From: Mucilaginibacter conchicola
GTDB taxonomy: Bacteria; Bacteroidota; Bacteroidia; Sphingobacteriales; Sphingobacteriaceae
NCBI RefSeq assembly: GCF_003432115.1
Contig: NZ_QWDC01000005.1
Coordinates: forward strand, 62,001-126,000
Direction: 5' to 3'
Length of the DNA: 64,000 bases
The first letter of the stretch is position 1. Each line of letters opens with the position of its first letter. The notes under the pieces are model-generated. The model was not told where the DNA came from and made no database searches. It worked only from the letters and a program-made list of their open reading frames with translations. This document shows, piece by piece, positions 8,952 to 17,609 of the stretch. Made by a program: the position numbers and the translations under genes.

Positions 8952-9390
8952 TCATCATTGACTTAATAAATTCACACAATTCTTCCACCCATTCAGTTCT
9001 TTTGGCGGCGTAAGTAATATAGCCCCGGTAGAGAGTGGGATAAGTCGTTTTAAGTTCAGCGTCTAAATCTTTCATTGAAACCGTGCCATCAAATTCATTG
9101 TATTGTGTAATAACTTTAACAACGGCAGTTTTACCGTATCTCCGCATTTCTTTTAAAATATTGCTACCTCCAAAACCTTTAGGTTTACCGCTGAAGTTAC
9201 CGTTAATCTGGTCATATGTTGGCAAGCTCATATCTAATAGGATAAAGTCAAAAGGATAATTAAATATTGCATTTAACCCATTTTGATAGGAACTTTCCAA
9301 AGAAAGATTCACTCCAGGACATTTCTCATTGATAATATCAATTATTTTGTTCGCTTTAGTTTGATCGTCTTCTACAAGTAATCCGTTCAT
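8929..9390 (-). CDS. Stand-alone response-regulator receiver; DtcB-like decoy receiver
   Basis: 153 residues made of a single receiver domain: LLVEDDQ at the start, D53 in FILLDMSLP, a Thr in VKVITQYNEF, and a Lys in ITYAAKRTEW. An insert rich in Gly/Lys (about 62-75) widens the loop after the phospho-acceptor. No output domain follows. Its ATG overlaps the stop of the kinase-like gene upstream (ATGA, 4 bases), and its end overlaps the start of the receiver-CHAT gene by 23 bases, so the three are translationally coupled. In Detocs the separate receiver (DtcB) is thought to absorb phosphate leakage from the kinase and keep the toxic effector off. The same role is proposed here by analogy. Confidence 0.85.
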   Translation of the reverse strand: MNGLLVEDDQTKANKIIDIINEKCPGVNLSLESSYQNGLNAIFNYPFDFILLDMSLPTYDQINGNFSGKPKGFGGSNILKEMRRYGKTAVVKVITQYNEFDGTVSMKDLDAELKTTYPTLYRGYITYAAKRTEWVEELCEFIKSMMNGIPNCR

Positions 9391-12300
9391 GCAAAGAAAT
9401 TGTTGGTTTTAAATTCAATTTTTACTTCAAATCTTCGCTTATCCTCCGAATAATCCGGCAATACGTTGTACTCTTCCTTTCTGTCCAAATCCACTGAAAG
9501 GTTCTTACACAATTTGATAAAGCCTGACCCCTTTTCGAAGGCCACATCGGTTCCATTTTGATATCTTGATATCTTTCCTTTTGCGTCAGAAACGTCGTGT
9601 TGCATTTGTTTTTCGTCCTTTTGTTCAGAAACGTTATTTCCGACCTGGATGATCAATCTTTCCTTCAGTTCATCTTCGTAAATATCTATGCCGATATTTA
9701 GCCTGCCATCAGTTATGTCTTTGTTTTTGCTAAGGATATTTTCGAAAATATTGATAAACAAATCGCCGAGCGGTTCGAAATAACGGCCCTTGATATCATT
9801 GTTACACTTGATCTCGATATTAGGTTTATTGACTATTAAAGCATCAGCGTAAATTTGATTTATATAATTTACAATTGTTTCGGTTATTAAAGATATAGGA
9901 AAGCGTTCGATGTATTTGTTTTTACTGATCCTGAACCAGTTTTCAATTTTTGTTGTAACTACTTGAATTTCTGTAGTACAAGTTAGAATTTCATGATTTA
10001 TTAGACCATAATCTCCCTTATTCAGATTCAATGACTCTATTTGCTTGTCAAGGGCGTGTAGTGACGCAACGAATTTATCCGACAAAATCTGGGCGATTCG
10101 GGGTCTGAGAGCAGAAAGACAATTTTCAAGCCTTTCAAACAATATTTTAAAAAGCTCAGAGATAAAATCATCAAAATTTGTCAGCCTGCCTATCCTATTG
10201 CGATAAAGATCAAATAATTCTTTATCTGAGAAAAAAAAGTCAAATGAGGCATTTTCTGGTTTGACTTCGCTGTCATTTATAACTAACCAGCTTAAAGCAT
10301 CTTCGATAATGATGTCCACATTTGAAGAGAAGCTTTTTAAAATCGACTGAAGATCACCACTATCGAGTGTGTTTTCCAGCTTATCGTTCCAATAACGAAC
10401 TTCTTGGTATTGGTTTGAATTGCTTTCTTTTGAGCTTACTAAATGATATTTTTCAAACACTGTTCGCAGAACATTGGAAAAGGTACCGTGTCTAATCCGC
10501 ATGCTTAAGAACCCCTTAAACCCGTAATCTTCGTCTTTTATGAAAAAATCTCTTAAAAAACCAAATATGCTTAGGTAATATGAATATTTTATTAAAGGTA
10601 CTGAAACAGCGTTTTCATCTAATTCATGATCATATGTCTCATCTAGTGAATTTAGTCGTTCGATTTCGATTGGGGTCTTAAAGAAATATACAGAATCAAT
10701 GGGGGTGATTGATTGATCAGTATTCAATTTTAAACCCGTTAAGTGCAACTGGTTAATATCATTTAGCGAATCATAAGCCGCGTACAACTCCTTAAAGTGA
10801 GTAAGACGAGTTCTCAATATTCCAGCTTCGTCTACGTAAATTCGACTCTCATGAATTTGAAGCAGTCCTTTTCTCAAGCTTACATTTTGGGCGATTGTGC
10901 GAATCTCTTTATTGTATAGCTCTACTTTTTCAGAATTATTTCCTTTTAGATAATTAAGGATTTTTATGCGCTCTTCTTCCAATAATTCGATGGTTTTAAA
11001 GAATGGAGAATCTTCAAGATTTTCCATGACACAGCATTTTTCTAAAAAATACTGAAAATATTTAGAAGGGTTTTCGCCATGTTGAGCAATTAATTCTGAT
11101 GGCTTAAATAAACCGAAAGCAACTAAGTGATTTGCTATAGCGTCATAGATAACTGACTGTGGTTGTCGATACAATTCCAACATTATAGGAATCGAAAGAT
11201 TATGTGAAAAAGTGGTTTCGAATGGATCTTGTAAACGAGAAAAAATTGAAGGTACTCCCAAGTATTCTAAAACAAAGCCCCGCTCAAAGAAGTCTTCGAC
11301 AATAATATCAGCAGCCTTTCCTAACTCGTTCAATAATGCATAAGCTTTAACAATATTCCGTTTAAGCCAACTCCTCATATATTCGGTATGAATTACGCTG
11401 GTATTAGTTGCGATTGATAGAAGAAACTCCAATGCTTCTGAATATCTTTTTTTCTTCATCAAATATCCAACTGCGATTTTCGCAGATAAGTAGTTACTGG
11501 CTGGCTGAATATACCCTTCGATGCATCTAATTAAATATTGTTCTGCTCTATGCGGGATTTTTTGAAGAAGGGCAATAAGTTTTTCGTCGTTTTTAAAGAC
11601 CTTAAAAGAGTTATATCGAAGTACTGCTGAATTAAGAAATGATATCAATTGTACCGTTTGTGATATCGCAATATTGTATTCATTGTAAATAAATTCCAGA
11701 ATGTGCGTAGAAAACTCAAAATGCGCGGTCATGAAAAATCTTTTTAATAATTTTTCTCGTGCCGCGAGGTAATTAGGCCCTTTTTGTAATACTTCCTCCA
11801 TCAATTCTAAAATTTCCTTTACGTGATAGTGAGGGAATTCTATGTTTGATACGTGATTATTACTTGCGATTATTGCCTGTACATAAGGAACATAGAGTTC
11901 ACTATATTCAGGATGTTTACTTAAAACGCTAAAGCAATGTTCCGTTGCCTCTTTGTACTTTCTTTCAACAAGTTTGTCCTGTAGATCACGAAAATTCGAC
12001 CGGTCGGTAAAGTCAATGTTTTGGTTTTTTCCATACAGTGCGCGAAAGTTCGTCCAAAATATATCCTTAGAGTTTGCGAACTGAACAACACACGTGTCAA
12101 CGATCTTCAACTTGATTTCTTCATCAATAGTTACATCCGCCAAGATTATTGGTAATATGCGTTTTAAAGTTTGATAACGGTCTACAACTGAGAAATCGCT
12201 ATCAAAACCGATGATGAACGGATAGTTTTTTATTTGATGATCAAAATTGAAGTTGTCAAATTTGAAAAAGATGTAATCAATGTAGTGCGCGGAAGCGATA

Positions 12301-12902
12301 GGATCGTAAAGTCGAGTGTGTTGTTCGATTGAACCTTCGTATTGTAAACTGGAAACATTTTGATCTATACGATACCTAGTCAAATTCATCAGTATCAATA
12401 GCTTCATCGACGCTTGATTGCTATTTAAATACGATAATAATTTATGATTCGCCTGATTATCTCCTCTTATTTCATTGATATAGTATTCGCAAAGTAGAGA
12501 ATGAAATGAATGGCCAAGCACGGCGTCCATTTTATCTAATATCTCAAAGCATCTTTCAAAATCACCACTCAGGACAAGATGTTCAAGCTCTGCGTTCAAT
12601 TTTAAAAAATTGTTGATTTCACCGCGATGCTGACGCAATGTTTCAATGAGAAAATAAAACTCTTCCAACAAATCTGGATTTTCCTTGGTAAAAGACGAAT
12701 GTTTACCAATAATCAGATGACTTGATGGCTTCGGAAAGCTGTAAGCGTAGTTATAGTATAAGCCAGAAAATTTACTTAAGATGAAGGCGCGATCTTTTTC
12801 TGAAAAATTATATTTTAGAAATGCGTGAAATGCCAAAGGCTCGTGTTTTCCCTTGCGGACGTCGTCGATGAATATCTTGCGATCAGTTTTAGATTTAGCC
12901 AT
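9387..12902 (-). CDS. Large helical-repeat (TPR-like) protein with C-terminal GHKL ATPase; DtcA-like sensor kinase
   Basis: 1171 residues, no signal peptide and no membrane segments, so cytosolic. Residues 1 to about 750 are predicted all-helical with irregular TPR/HEAT-like repeats. The segment SMRIRHGTFSNVLR (about 800-813, His805) is a striking conserved-looking motif and could be the phospho-acceptor. The last ~170 residues form a degenerate GHKL domain: N box FINIFENILSKN (Glu1054, Asn1055), a weak GNN segment in place of the usual Asp-x-Gly, and a Gly box KGSGFIKLCKNL near 1125. The gene order kinase, receiver, receiver-effector with coding overlaps matches Detocs DtcA-DtcB-DtcC. The helical region is probably the trigger sensor. 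Kinase activity is inferred, because the ATP-binding motifs are divergent. Confidence 0.78.
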   Translation of the reverse strand: MAKSKTDRKIFIDDVRKGKHEPLAFHAFLKYNFSEKDRAFILSKFSGLYYNYAYSFPKPSSHLIIGKHSSFTKENPDLLEEFYFLIETLRQHRGEINNFLKLNAELEHLVLSGDFERCFEILDKMDAVLGHSFHSLLCEYYINEIRGDNQANHKLLSYLNSNQASMKLLILMNLTRYRIDQNVSSLQYEGSIEQHTRLYDPIASAHYIDYIFFKFDNFNFDHQIKNYPFIIGFDSDFSVVDRYQTLKRILPIILADVTIDEEIKLKIVDTCVVQFANSKDIFWTNFRALYGKNQNIDFTDRSNFRDLQDKLVERKYKEATEHCFSVLSKHPEYSELYVPYVQAIIASNNHVSNIEFPHYHVKEILELMEEVLQKGPNYLAAREKLLKRFFMTAHFEFSTHILEFIYNEYNIAISQTVQLISFLNSAVLRYNSFKVFKNDEKLIALLQKIPHRAEQYLIRCIEGYIQPASNYLSAKIAVGYLMKKKRYSEALEFLLSIATNTSVIHTEYMRSWLKRNIVKAYALLNELGKAADIIVEDFFERGFVLEYLGVPSIFSRLQDPFETTFSHNLSIPIMLELYRQPQSVIYDAIANHLVAFGLFKPSELIAQHGENPSKYFQYFLEKCCVMENLEDSPFFKTIELLEEERIKILNYLKGNNSEKVELYNKEIRTIAQNVSLRKGLLQIHESRIYVDEAGILRTRLTHFKELYAAYDSLNDINQLHLTGLKLNTDQSITPIDSVYFFKTPIEIERLNSLDETYDHELDENAVSVPLIKYSYYLSIFGFLRDFFIKDEDYGFKGFLSMRIRHGTFSNVLRTVFEKYHLVSSKESNSNQYQEVRYWNDKLENTLDSGDLQSILKSFSSNVDIIIEDALSWLVINDSEVKPENASFDFFFSDKELFDLYRNRIGRLTNFDDFISELFKILFERLENCLSALRPRIAQILSDKFVASLHALDKQIESLNLNKGDYGLINHEILTCTTEIQVVTTKIENWFRISKNKYIERFPISLITETIVNYINQIYADALIVNKPNIEIKCNNDIKGRYFEPLGDLFINIFENILSKNKDITDGRLNIGIDIYEDELKERLIIQVGNNVSEQKDEKQMQHDVSDAKGKISRYQNGTDVAFEKGSGFIKLCKNLSVDLDRKEEYNVLPDYSEDKRRFEVKIEFKTNNFFA

Positions 12903-13587
12903 TGTCTTGCGAATTGCAACTTTCTATGATAATAGGATTGCTTCTTTGACCAATATAAGAAAAGTATAACATTGCCCGCAACTCATATTCGAGGCTTTCT
13001 CTTGAATGCTGTATCCATGATCGGAACCTAACCAAATATCTATTACCAAAAAGAACCGTTTTCGTAGATATCGCACCCACCGTTTTTAAGAACTCATCAC
13101 CTTTGTAATATCACCCCAATAATGTAGGTCTGGATAGGCATTTCTCTGGACGTCCCATCGTTCCCGTCAAAAGCTTGACTCATATGACAAGTTACACTAT
13201 TAATTAGACCGCTTTCCAATACGACATACTATCCTCAGCCAGAGTTGTCCGATCTAACCTGCAAATAACAAACGGCACTCGAACAAAGAAAGTTATTATT
13301 TAATGCCCGACCGAGTTGCTTTACCCATTTGTCATTTATAATCGTCGCGTTAAAGATACAGTAAAAGGCCCGCAGCACTGCGAGACTTGGAACGAAAAGC
13401 TTGGGCCAAAAGCAGTCCCCATTATAGTTGGGAATGTTACATAGCCTGCGCTACGCCCGGCAATCCCCACCTTAAAAACGGTGTATTCGATAGCGGGTAG
13501 AAGAACAGATGTCAAAAAAATGGCACCTAGCTTAACTAAGTGATCTTTTCCAGTTTAAGGCAAATCCTATTGAAGTGTGTAGTTCAC
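12903..13587. other. Intergenic region upstream of the Detocs-like operon, with one repeat copy
   Basis: About 690 bases. It holds the promoter region of the minus-strand operon at its left side and one copy of a dispersed repeat at 13361-13421 (listed separately). A 61-codon minus-strand frame (12895-13080) overlaps the kinase start by 8 bases but has no recognisable feature. I see no other gene. Confidence 0.4.
13361..13421. repeat. Dispersed repeat, copy A
   Basis: This copy reads as GC-blocks (AGGCCCGCAG, GAGACTTGGAACG, CTTGGGCCAAA) closely matching, in the same order and orientation, the copy at 17547-17608. By eye the two agree at roughly three quarters of positions. GGCCC near the left and GGGCC near the right give a weak stem. 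Both copies lie in AT-rich accessory DNA, one on each side of a block of hypothetical genes. Confidence 0.6.
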
Positions 13588-14409
13588 TTATTGAACAGGA
13601 TAATTAGTATAATCTACACCAACAACTTTTATCCGAGGATTGTTAGCTTCACCTGCGCGTTTAAGAAGGTCTTGCATCTTTGCAACCCTGTTCTTTGGCA
13701 CTTCATACCGGAGCGTCGCTTTTGGATTCTGTCTGAGTGCCTCCGCTGCCCTGGTGATCTGCTTGATCGATTTTGGGAAAGTTGTAATATTTAGCTTACG
13801 GTCAACAAAGTTCATTGGGCCATCTTCACTGTCGAACTTTATTACGTTCCTGCCATCCTGATCGGCATTAGTATAGTCGAGCGTCGGCACAACCTTCAAT
13901 CGAGAACCGTTTGCTGTAGAATATGAGCCTTCTGCGTGATTCTCATAAACAGCATGCTTCTTTTTAGAGGTAGACGAATTCTCAGTTGTGGTTCCGCCCC
14001 CCTGGTTCACTTCAGCGTAGCCGCCAACATACTCCACGACTATGCTTGTCGGATCAGTGGTAATAGCCGTTTCCTTTTTTGGCTTTAATGCGCCTCCAAT
14101 GCCTGCGCGGTTCACGGTGGTCGTTTGAAAAGTGACGAGTACGGAAGTCCCATCCTCATTAAATTTGGCAGACTGGTATTTTAATAAGTTTTCAGCGTTA
14201 GAACCTGGCATACGATAAACATCAAACCAACGCTTGCCAGCATCAAAAATCGATCTGGAAGTGTCATTCCCATCAGGTGTTTGTATGATAAAAATTGGCC
14301 TGCCGGGCGGATGTTGGGCATGAAGCTGAGCAATCGATAAACTAAAGAAGATAAATGTAACAGCCAGAAGGCGGCAGAGATATTTTGGGGAAATGCTTAG
14401 GTTTTTCAT
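13588..14409 (-). CDS. Hypothetical exported protein
   Basis: 273 residues. A cleavable signal peptide is clear (basic start, hydrophobic LAVTFIFFSLSIA, then QLHAQ). The mature part has no domain I recognise. Its centre is low-complexity and polar (GGGTTTENSSTSKKK), and the C-terminal ~60 residues are basic and helical (KSIKQITRAAEALRQ and KNRVAKMQDLLKRAG). It stands alone between the repeat copy at 13.4 kb and a hairpin-rich intergenic region. The signal peptide points to the periplasm or outer membrane. No function can be assigned. Confidence 0.65.
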   Translation of the reverse strand: MKNLSISPKYLCRLLAVTFIFFSLSIAQLHAQHPPGRPIFIIQTPDGNDTSRSIFDAGKRWFDVYRMPGSNAENLLKYQSAKFNEDGTSVLVTFQTTTVNRAGIGGALKPKKETAITTDPTSIVVEYVGGYAEVNQGGGTTTENSSTSKKKHAVYENHAEGSYSTANGSRLKVVPTLDYTNADQDGRNVIKFDSEDGPMNFVDRKLNITTFPKSIKQITRAAEALRQNPKATLRYEVPKNRVAKMQDLLKRAGEANNPRIKVVGVDYTNYPVQ

Positions 14410-14678
14410 TTACTGTGCGTCAGGCGACTGAAAAAATCGCTGGCGATGTTCAAATCTAAGATTTTTAATTTAAAAGAAAATATGATTTATCTCACAATCT
14501 GAACCTTACAACTTTAAAAGGGTGGTAAAAAAACTGGACGAGTATTTAAAAGGTTGAGATTTCAAAGTTAAGTCTTCATTTTGTGTAGGCAAAATGACCA
14601 CATATTTTTTTAACACACCAACCCCTGTGTGTTAATAATTAGAGACGGTCAGTAATCAAATAAAGCATTGAAATAAAG

Positions 14679-14686
14679 TATCTTTG
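14679..14686 (+). promoter_or_regulatory. -7 box (TAnnTTTG)
   Basis: TATCTTTG matches the Bacteroidetes -7 consensus exactly. A TTG -33 element at the ideal distance is not evident. Transcription from it would begin near 14693 and meet the hairpin at 14716 within about 45 bases. Confidence 0.4.
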
Positions 14687-14715
14687 TGTTGATCGGCGAG
14701 AGCGGAGAACAAAAA

Positions 14716-14737
14716 AGCCAGTCCTGGCAGACTGGCT
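14716..14737 (+). terminator. Hairpin terminator
   Basis: Perfect 8-bp stem AGCCAGTC/GACTGGCT with a 6-base loop, preceded by an A run and followed by a short T-rich tail (CTTT). It could work in either direction. Together with the -7 box at 14679 it would define an RNA of about 50 nt. Confidence 0.6.
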
Positions 14738-14804
14738 CTTTAAAAAGTCGTTAAACTGTTTTCATTGTCAATGGGAACAAAGATAGCGAGATTTGTATAA
14801 TTAA

Positions 14805-14837
14805 ATATACTTAATTAAAATATTTAATTAAGTATAT
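14805..14837. repeat. 33-base AT-rich perfect inverted repeat
   Basis: Two 15-base arms (ATATACTTAATTAAA and its exact complement) flank a 3-base loop. The sequence is all A/T except one C and one G, placed symmetrically. Nothing suggests a terminator. A protein-binding dyad or a recombination/resolution site is more likely. Confidence 0.7.
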
Positions 14838-14870
14838 ATTACAGTCGAACTGATTAAAGCGTTACTTCCA

Positions 14871-14945
14871 ATGGTCAAACTGTTTAATGGACCAGATAGT
14901 GACATTAATGGCGTTATTCGTCGTGTACAAGGCACTTACGGATAA
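14871..14945 (+). CDS. Possible 24-residue microprotein (or gene remnant)
   Basis: ATG at 14871 gives MVKLFNGPDSDINGVIRRVQ plus four residues (GTYG) and a TAA. The frame stays open 13 codons further upstream without another Met. A strong terminator begins 13 bases after the stop, so the end of a transcript is well supported, but translation is not. It could equally be the 3' remnant of a deleted gene. Confidence 0.28.
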   Translation: MVKLFNGPDSDINGVIRRVQGTYG

Positions 14946-14957
14946 CAAAAAAAAGTA

Positions 14958-14988
14958 AAGAAAAGCCCCTATTATTGGGGCTTTTCTT
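14958..14988 (+). terminator. Rho-independent terminator
   Basis: 12-bp stem AAGAAAAGCCCC/GGGGCTTTTCTT with a 7-base AT loop. It follows the 24-codon frame at 14871. Confidence 0.8.
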
Positions 14989-15424
14989 GTGGGCTACATC
15001 TTGAACAAGCGGAATAGCCCTCACTGATTCTTCCCTTTTGCTAATTGATATTTGAGTTCTCCGTAGGTATTTGCGCCATCAGTTATACCTCGTACCCAAA
15101 CTTATGTAAATATTTGATTATGAATTACATGCATTATAGCTGCGTTAATAATGTTTGTATGTTGAAAACTTAATGAAGAGAATTTTAGATTAAGGTATTG
15201 GCATCAGTTATCTTTGAAGTACCTGACAGGCAGGAAAAAGAAATGCCGGATGTATCCAGCACCCGGCACTCTTGAAAGTGTGATTTGTTACATCACTAAG
15301 TACTATCAAAAGTAATAGTATAAACGCAAATAGGTATAACCAAAATACGTTTATTTTTTAACATTACAGGGTAGGATGTTAACAACGCTTTCGCTTCAGG
15401 CCTTAAAAAGCGGGTTTTCAAACA

Positions 15425-15526
15425 ATGAGTGAGCTAAATCACTTTTTGGAGCTGGTAATAGTTTTACAAGCTCTGAGGATCGCTGGAAGGCCCAGTGACC
15501 ACCGACCTAAACAGCTTAACAGCTAA
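15425..15526 (+). CDS. Possible 33-residue microprotein
   Basis: ATG at 15425 opens a frame beginning MSELNHFLELVIVLQALRIA and ending in TAA 15 bases before a terminator. The N-terminal 20 residues could form an amphipathic or membrane helix. No ribosome-binding site stands out and no homologue is recognised. The adjacent strong terminator is the main reason to list it. Confidence 0.22.
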   Translation: MSELNHFLELVIVLQALRIAGRPSDHRPKQLNS

Positions 15527-15541
15527 TGGTCATTAACCGTC

Positions 15542-15575
15542 AAAAAAAAAGCCCCTTTTAAGGGGCTTTTTTTTT
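15542..15575 (+). terminator. Rho-independent terminator
   Basis: GCCCCTT/AAGGGGC stem with a TT loop, flanked by nine A and nine T residues, so it is symmetric and could stop transcription from both sides. It lies just upstream of the gene at 15637. Confidence 0.85.
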
Positions 15576-15636
15576 AGTCCATCATTAATAAAATTTATTG
15601 CTGCGTTTTAGTATTTTAGAGATTAAGCAATTTCGT

Positions 15637-16116
15637 ATGAAAAGAGAAAAATTCATATACAACCTTAATATAGCAGTAACAATATTCGTATTGTTTTTAA
15701 CATGGCTTTGTGCCGCAGTATTAGTTTGTTACTACCTGATAGATTACAAAAAGGACACTATAGCGGTATCGAATGTTGGATTTGCAGCTTTTTTAGCTTT
15801 GGCTTCTATAAGTTTTAATTGGGCTAAAACTTTCGACAGTTCTGACGACCAGCAGGCGGATATTATCGAAAAACTCAACTTGGCCGCATCTAAAGCGATT
15901 ATGGCTGCAATATGTTTTGTAGGTGCCTCTTTAGCCAAGTATATTGTTATCAAAGGCAATGAAATAGGTCATAATATTATATCAGACACGGAGTTTTTAA
16001 AAGTAATACTTTATCTCGGTTGCGTTGTTACGTTTAATGTGGCATTCTCTTTAGCGGTGGATGTTATAACTCGGCTGGGGGTTATTTATATTAGGGCGTT
16101 GCAAATTTTCAAATGA
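15637..16116 (+). CDS. Hypothetical membrane protein
   Basis: 159 residues from the ATG at 15637 (MKREKFIYN). An upstream TTG would add 13 residues but overlaps the terminator tail less plausibly. Four hydrophobic segments are visible (IAVTIFVLFLTWLCAAVLVC, FAAFLALASISF, AIMAAICFVGASLA, VILYLGCVVTFNVAFSLAV), separated by an acidic loop (DSSDDQQADIIEK). I do not recognise the family. It converges on the membrane protein at 16158 with a 41-base gap, and the two could be a functional pair, but nothing beyond proximity shows this. Confidence 0.55.
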   Translation: MKREKFIYNLNIAVTIFVLFLTWLCAAVLVCYYLIDYKKDTIAVSNVGFAAFLALASISFNWAKTFDSSDDQQADIIEKLNLAASKAIMAAICFVGASLAKYIVIKGNEIGHNIISDTEFLKVILYLGCVVTFNVAFSLAVDVITRLGVIYIRALQIFK

Positions 16117-16157
16117 ATTATCTTGCTTACGATGTCAAAAAGTGGGTAATAATTGAC

Positions 16158-16952
16158 CTATTTACTTTTGGCATTCTTTTTTGCCATTCTTTTAAATTTA
16201 ACATAATCCTGGTTAAATTGTACCAAATCTCCCAGTGAGTACACCTTCGCCTTCCCATTAATTTTATCGTAAAAAATAGCGTAGTTACGAGTTTTACCAA
16301 TATACCTGAGATCATTTGTGCTTACAACGGTGTCGGATTTAGTAACCATTGTTGTTACGGCTGGTACTGGGTCAGTAAATGTCCTCGCTTGTATCTCAAC
16401 TGTAGGCATTATAAAAACAAAAATTGTCAGAGCCCAAATTGATATTGACGTTTGTATGCTTTCTTGCTGCTCATCTGCACCGTATCTGGCCTGCCTATAA
16501 ATTGCCTTAATACTTGCCCATACCGTTTGAAAACCATGAATAAATAAAGCAACGCAAACGATAACGCACAGAAGAAAACCAACAGTAGTTCTGATAAACA
16601 TTAATGCATCTTCACTCAGATCACCATAGTAACAGAAATACCTAAGGATAAAAGTTATTTCCGCTGCCAAAAAACAAGTTCTGGCAACGAAATGATAGTA
16701 ATGATACTGCACTTTATCAACTTTGCCAGCCTTCTCCAAGAAAACAAATACCACGATACAAATACCTACTAAAACATACTGCGCTGTTGAAATAGGTAAC
16801 CAAATCGTCAAAAGCTCTGTTACATCTATGAAAGTTAAAATGTTAATTCCGTAACCAGCATAATATAGTGAAATTGATAATAAGCCTAATGCAAAGTAGC
16901 CAGTTGTTATCAATATCCAATTTTTGTTTAGACGTTCAAGGTTCTCGCTCAT
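16158..16952 (-). CDS. Hypothetical multi-pass membrane protein
   Basis: 264 residues from the ATG at 16952 (MSENLERLNKNW); a GTG further upstream would add 15 residues. About five hydrophobic segments lie in the first 200 residues (for example WILITTGYFALGLLSISLYY, AQYVLVGICIVVFVFLE, FLLCVIVCVALFI, IWALTIFVFIMPTV). A ~75-residue polar C-terminal tail (DLRYIGKTRNYAIFYD, then basic) follows. The tail ends in a Lys-rich segment and may face the cytosol. No family is recognised. It converges on the gene at 15637. Confidence 0.55.
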   Translation of the reverse strand: MSENLERLNKNWILITTGYFALGLLSISLYYAGYGINILTFIDVTELLTIWLPISTAQYVLVGICIVVFVFLEKAGKVDKVQYHYYHFVARTCFLAAEITFILRYFCYYGDLSEDALMFIRTTVGFLLCVIVCVALFIHGFQTVWASIKAIYRQARYGADEQQESIQTSISIWALTIFVFIMPTVEIQARTFTDPVPAVTTMVTKSDTVVSTNDLRYIGKTRNYAIFYDKINGKAKVYSLGDLVQFNQDYVKFKRMAKKNAKSK

Positions 16953-17546
16953 AGAGATAAGGTTATTTGAGTTAAATATAACAATTCGATTTGACACAAA
17001 AACTCAGATTTTATTTGCATTTATAACCTGATCATCAATAGCCTTTCCCAAAGCATACCACATTTCCTTTTTGGACATATAAACATTAAAGAGTGTTAAG
17101 CCATCCAGCATTCAATCTCCATATTGAGACTTCGTTATATAGTGGTGTTTTTTTATTCTTGAATGTAAACCAGTACTACGGGCCGGTCTTTGTATTAACC
17201 ACACTCACACGAGATGTGCGCATAATGCCCCGGTAGAGATAGGTGATCTTAAATCTTTCGCTGTTGTAACTCATAAACTGGCATGTTAAAATAGGGAACT
17301 ATTATACTAAATATATTAGCAATTATGTGCGCCCTAATTTCTATGTCAAGCAGGCTCGGTCACCAGGTAATGACCACCATACTTTCAGACAATCTCAGCA
17401 ATAGCGGCCAAAAGCACGCTAAAGGGATGTTTACGGGTAACCGTAATCACAAGATCGCCTGCCGCCTGTACTATCACTTTTCCATAACAGAACCAATAAT
17501 GTAATTCATAAATCCCTCAGTCGTTCTCACAGCGTTAAGGATTGCA
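16953..17546. other. Intergenic region, no gene seen
   Basis: About 590 bases of AT-rich DNA. I find no credible coding frame, no strong hairpin and no repeat apart from the one that begins at 17547. The left end must contain the promoter of the minus-strand membrane protein gene. Confidence 0.4.
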
Positions 17547-17608
17547 GTGAAAAGCCCACAGCGTAGCGAGGACTTGCAACGTAAAGCCTGGGCCAAAGGC
17601 AACGCCCA
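17547..17608. repeat. Dispersed repeat, copy B
   Basis: Second copy of the element at 13361-13421, same orientation. Shared blocks are AAAAGCCCACAG, GAGGACTTGCAACG and CCTGGGCCAAAGGC versus their close variants in copy A. It ends 1 base before the stop codon of the XRE gene, so in this place it acts as 3' flank of that gene. Confidence 0.6.
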
Positions 17609-17609
17609 A

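Larger units (their letters stand above)
14410..15636. other. 1.2-kb gene-poor stretch rich in hairpins and possible micro-ORFs
   Basis: No gene longer than about 35 codons is supported here. From left to right the stretch holds a -7-like box with a close terminator hairpin, a 33-base AT palindrome, a 24-codon frame ending in a strong terminator, a ~34-codon frame ending in a second strong terminator, and the TTG/ATG region of the 15637 gene. Two rho-independent-like terminators in a row, each following a short frame, indicate short plus-strand transcripts. They could be small RNAs or microprotein messages, or the remains of deleted genes. Confidence 0.5.

Noticed and set aside
12895..13080. 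61-codon frame overlapping the start of the large kinase gene by 8 bases
   Set aside because: The overlap is of a coupled-gene type, but the composition shows no fold, signal or motif, and the stretch is likely the operon's leader.
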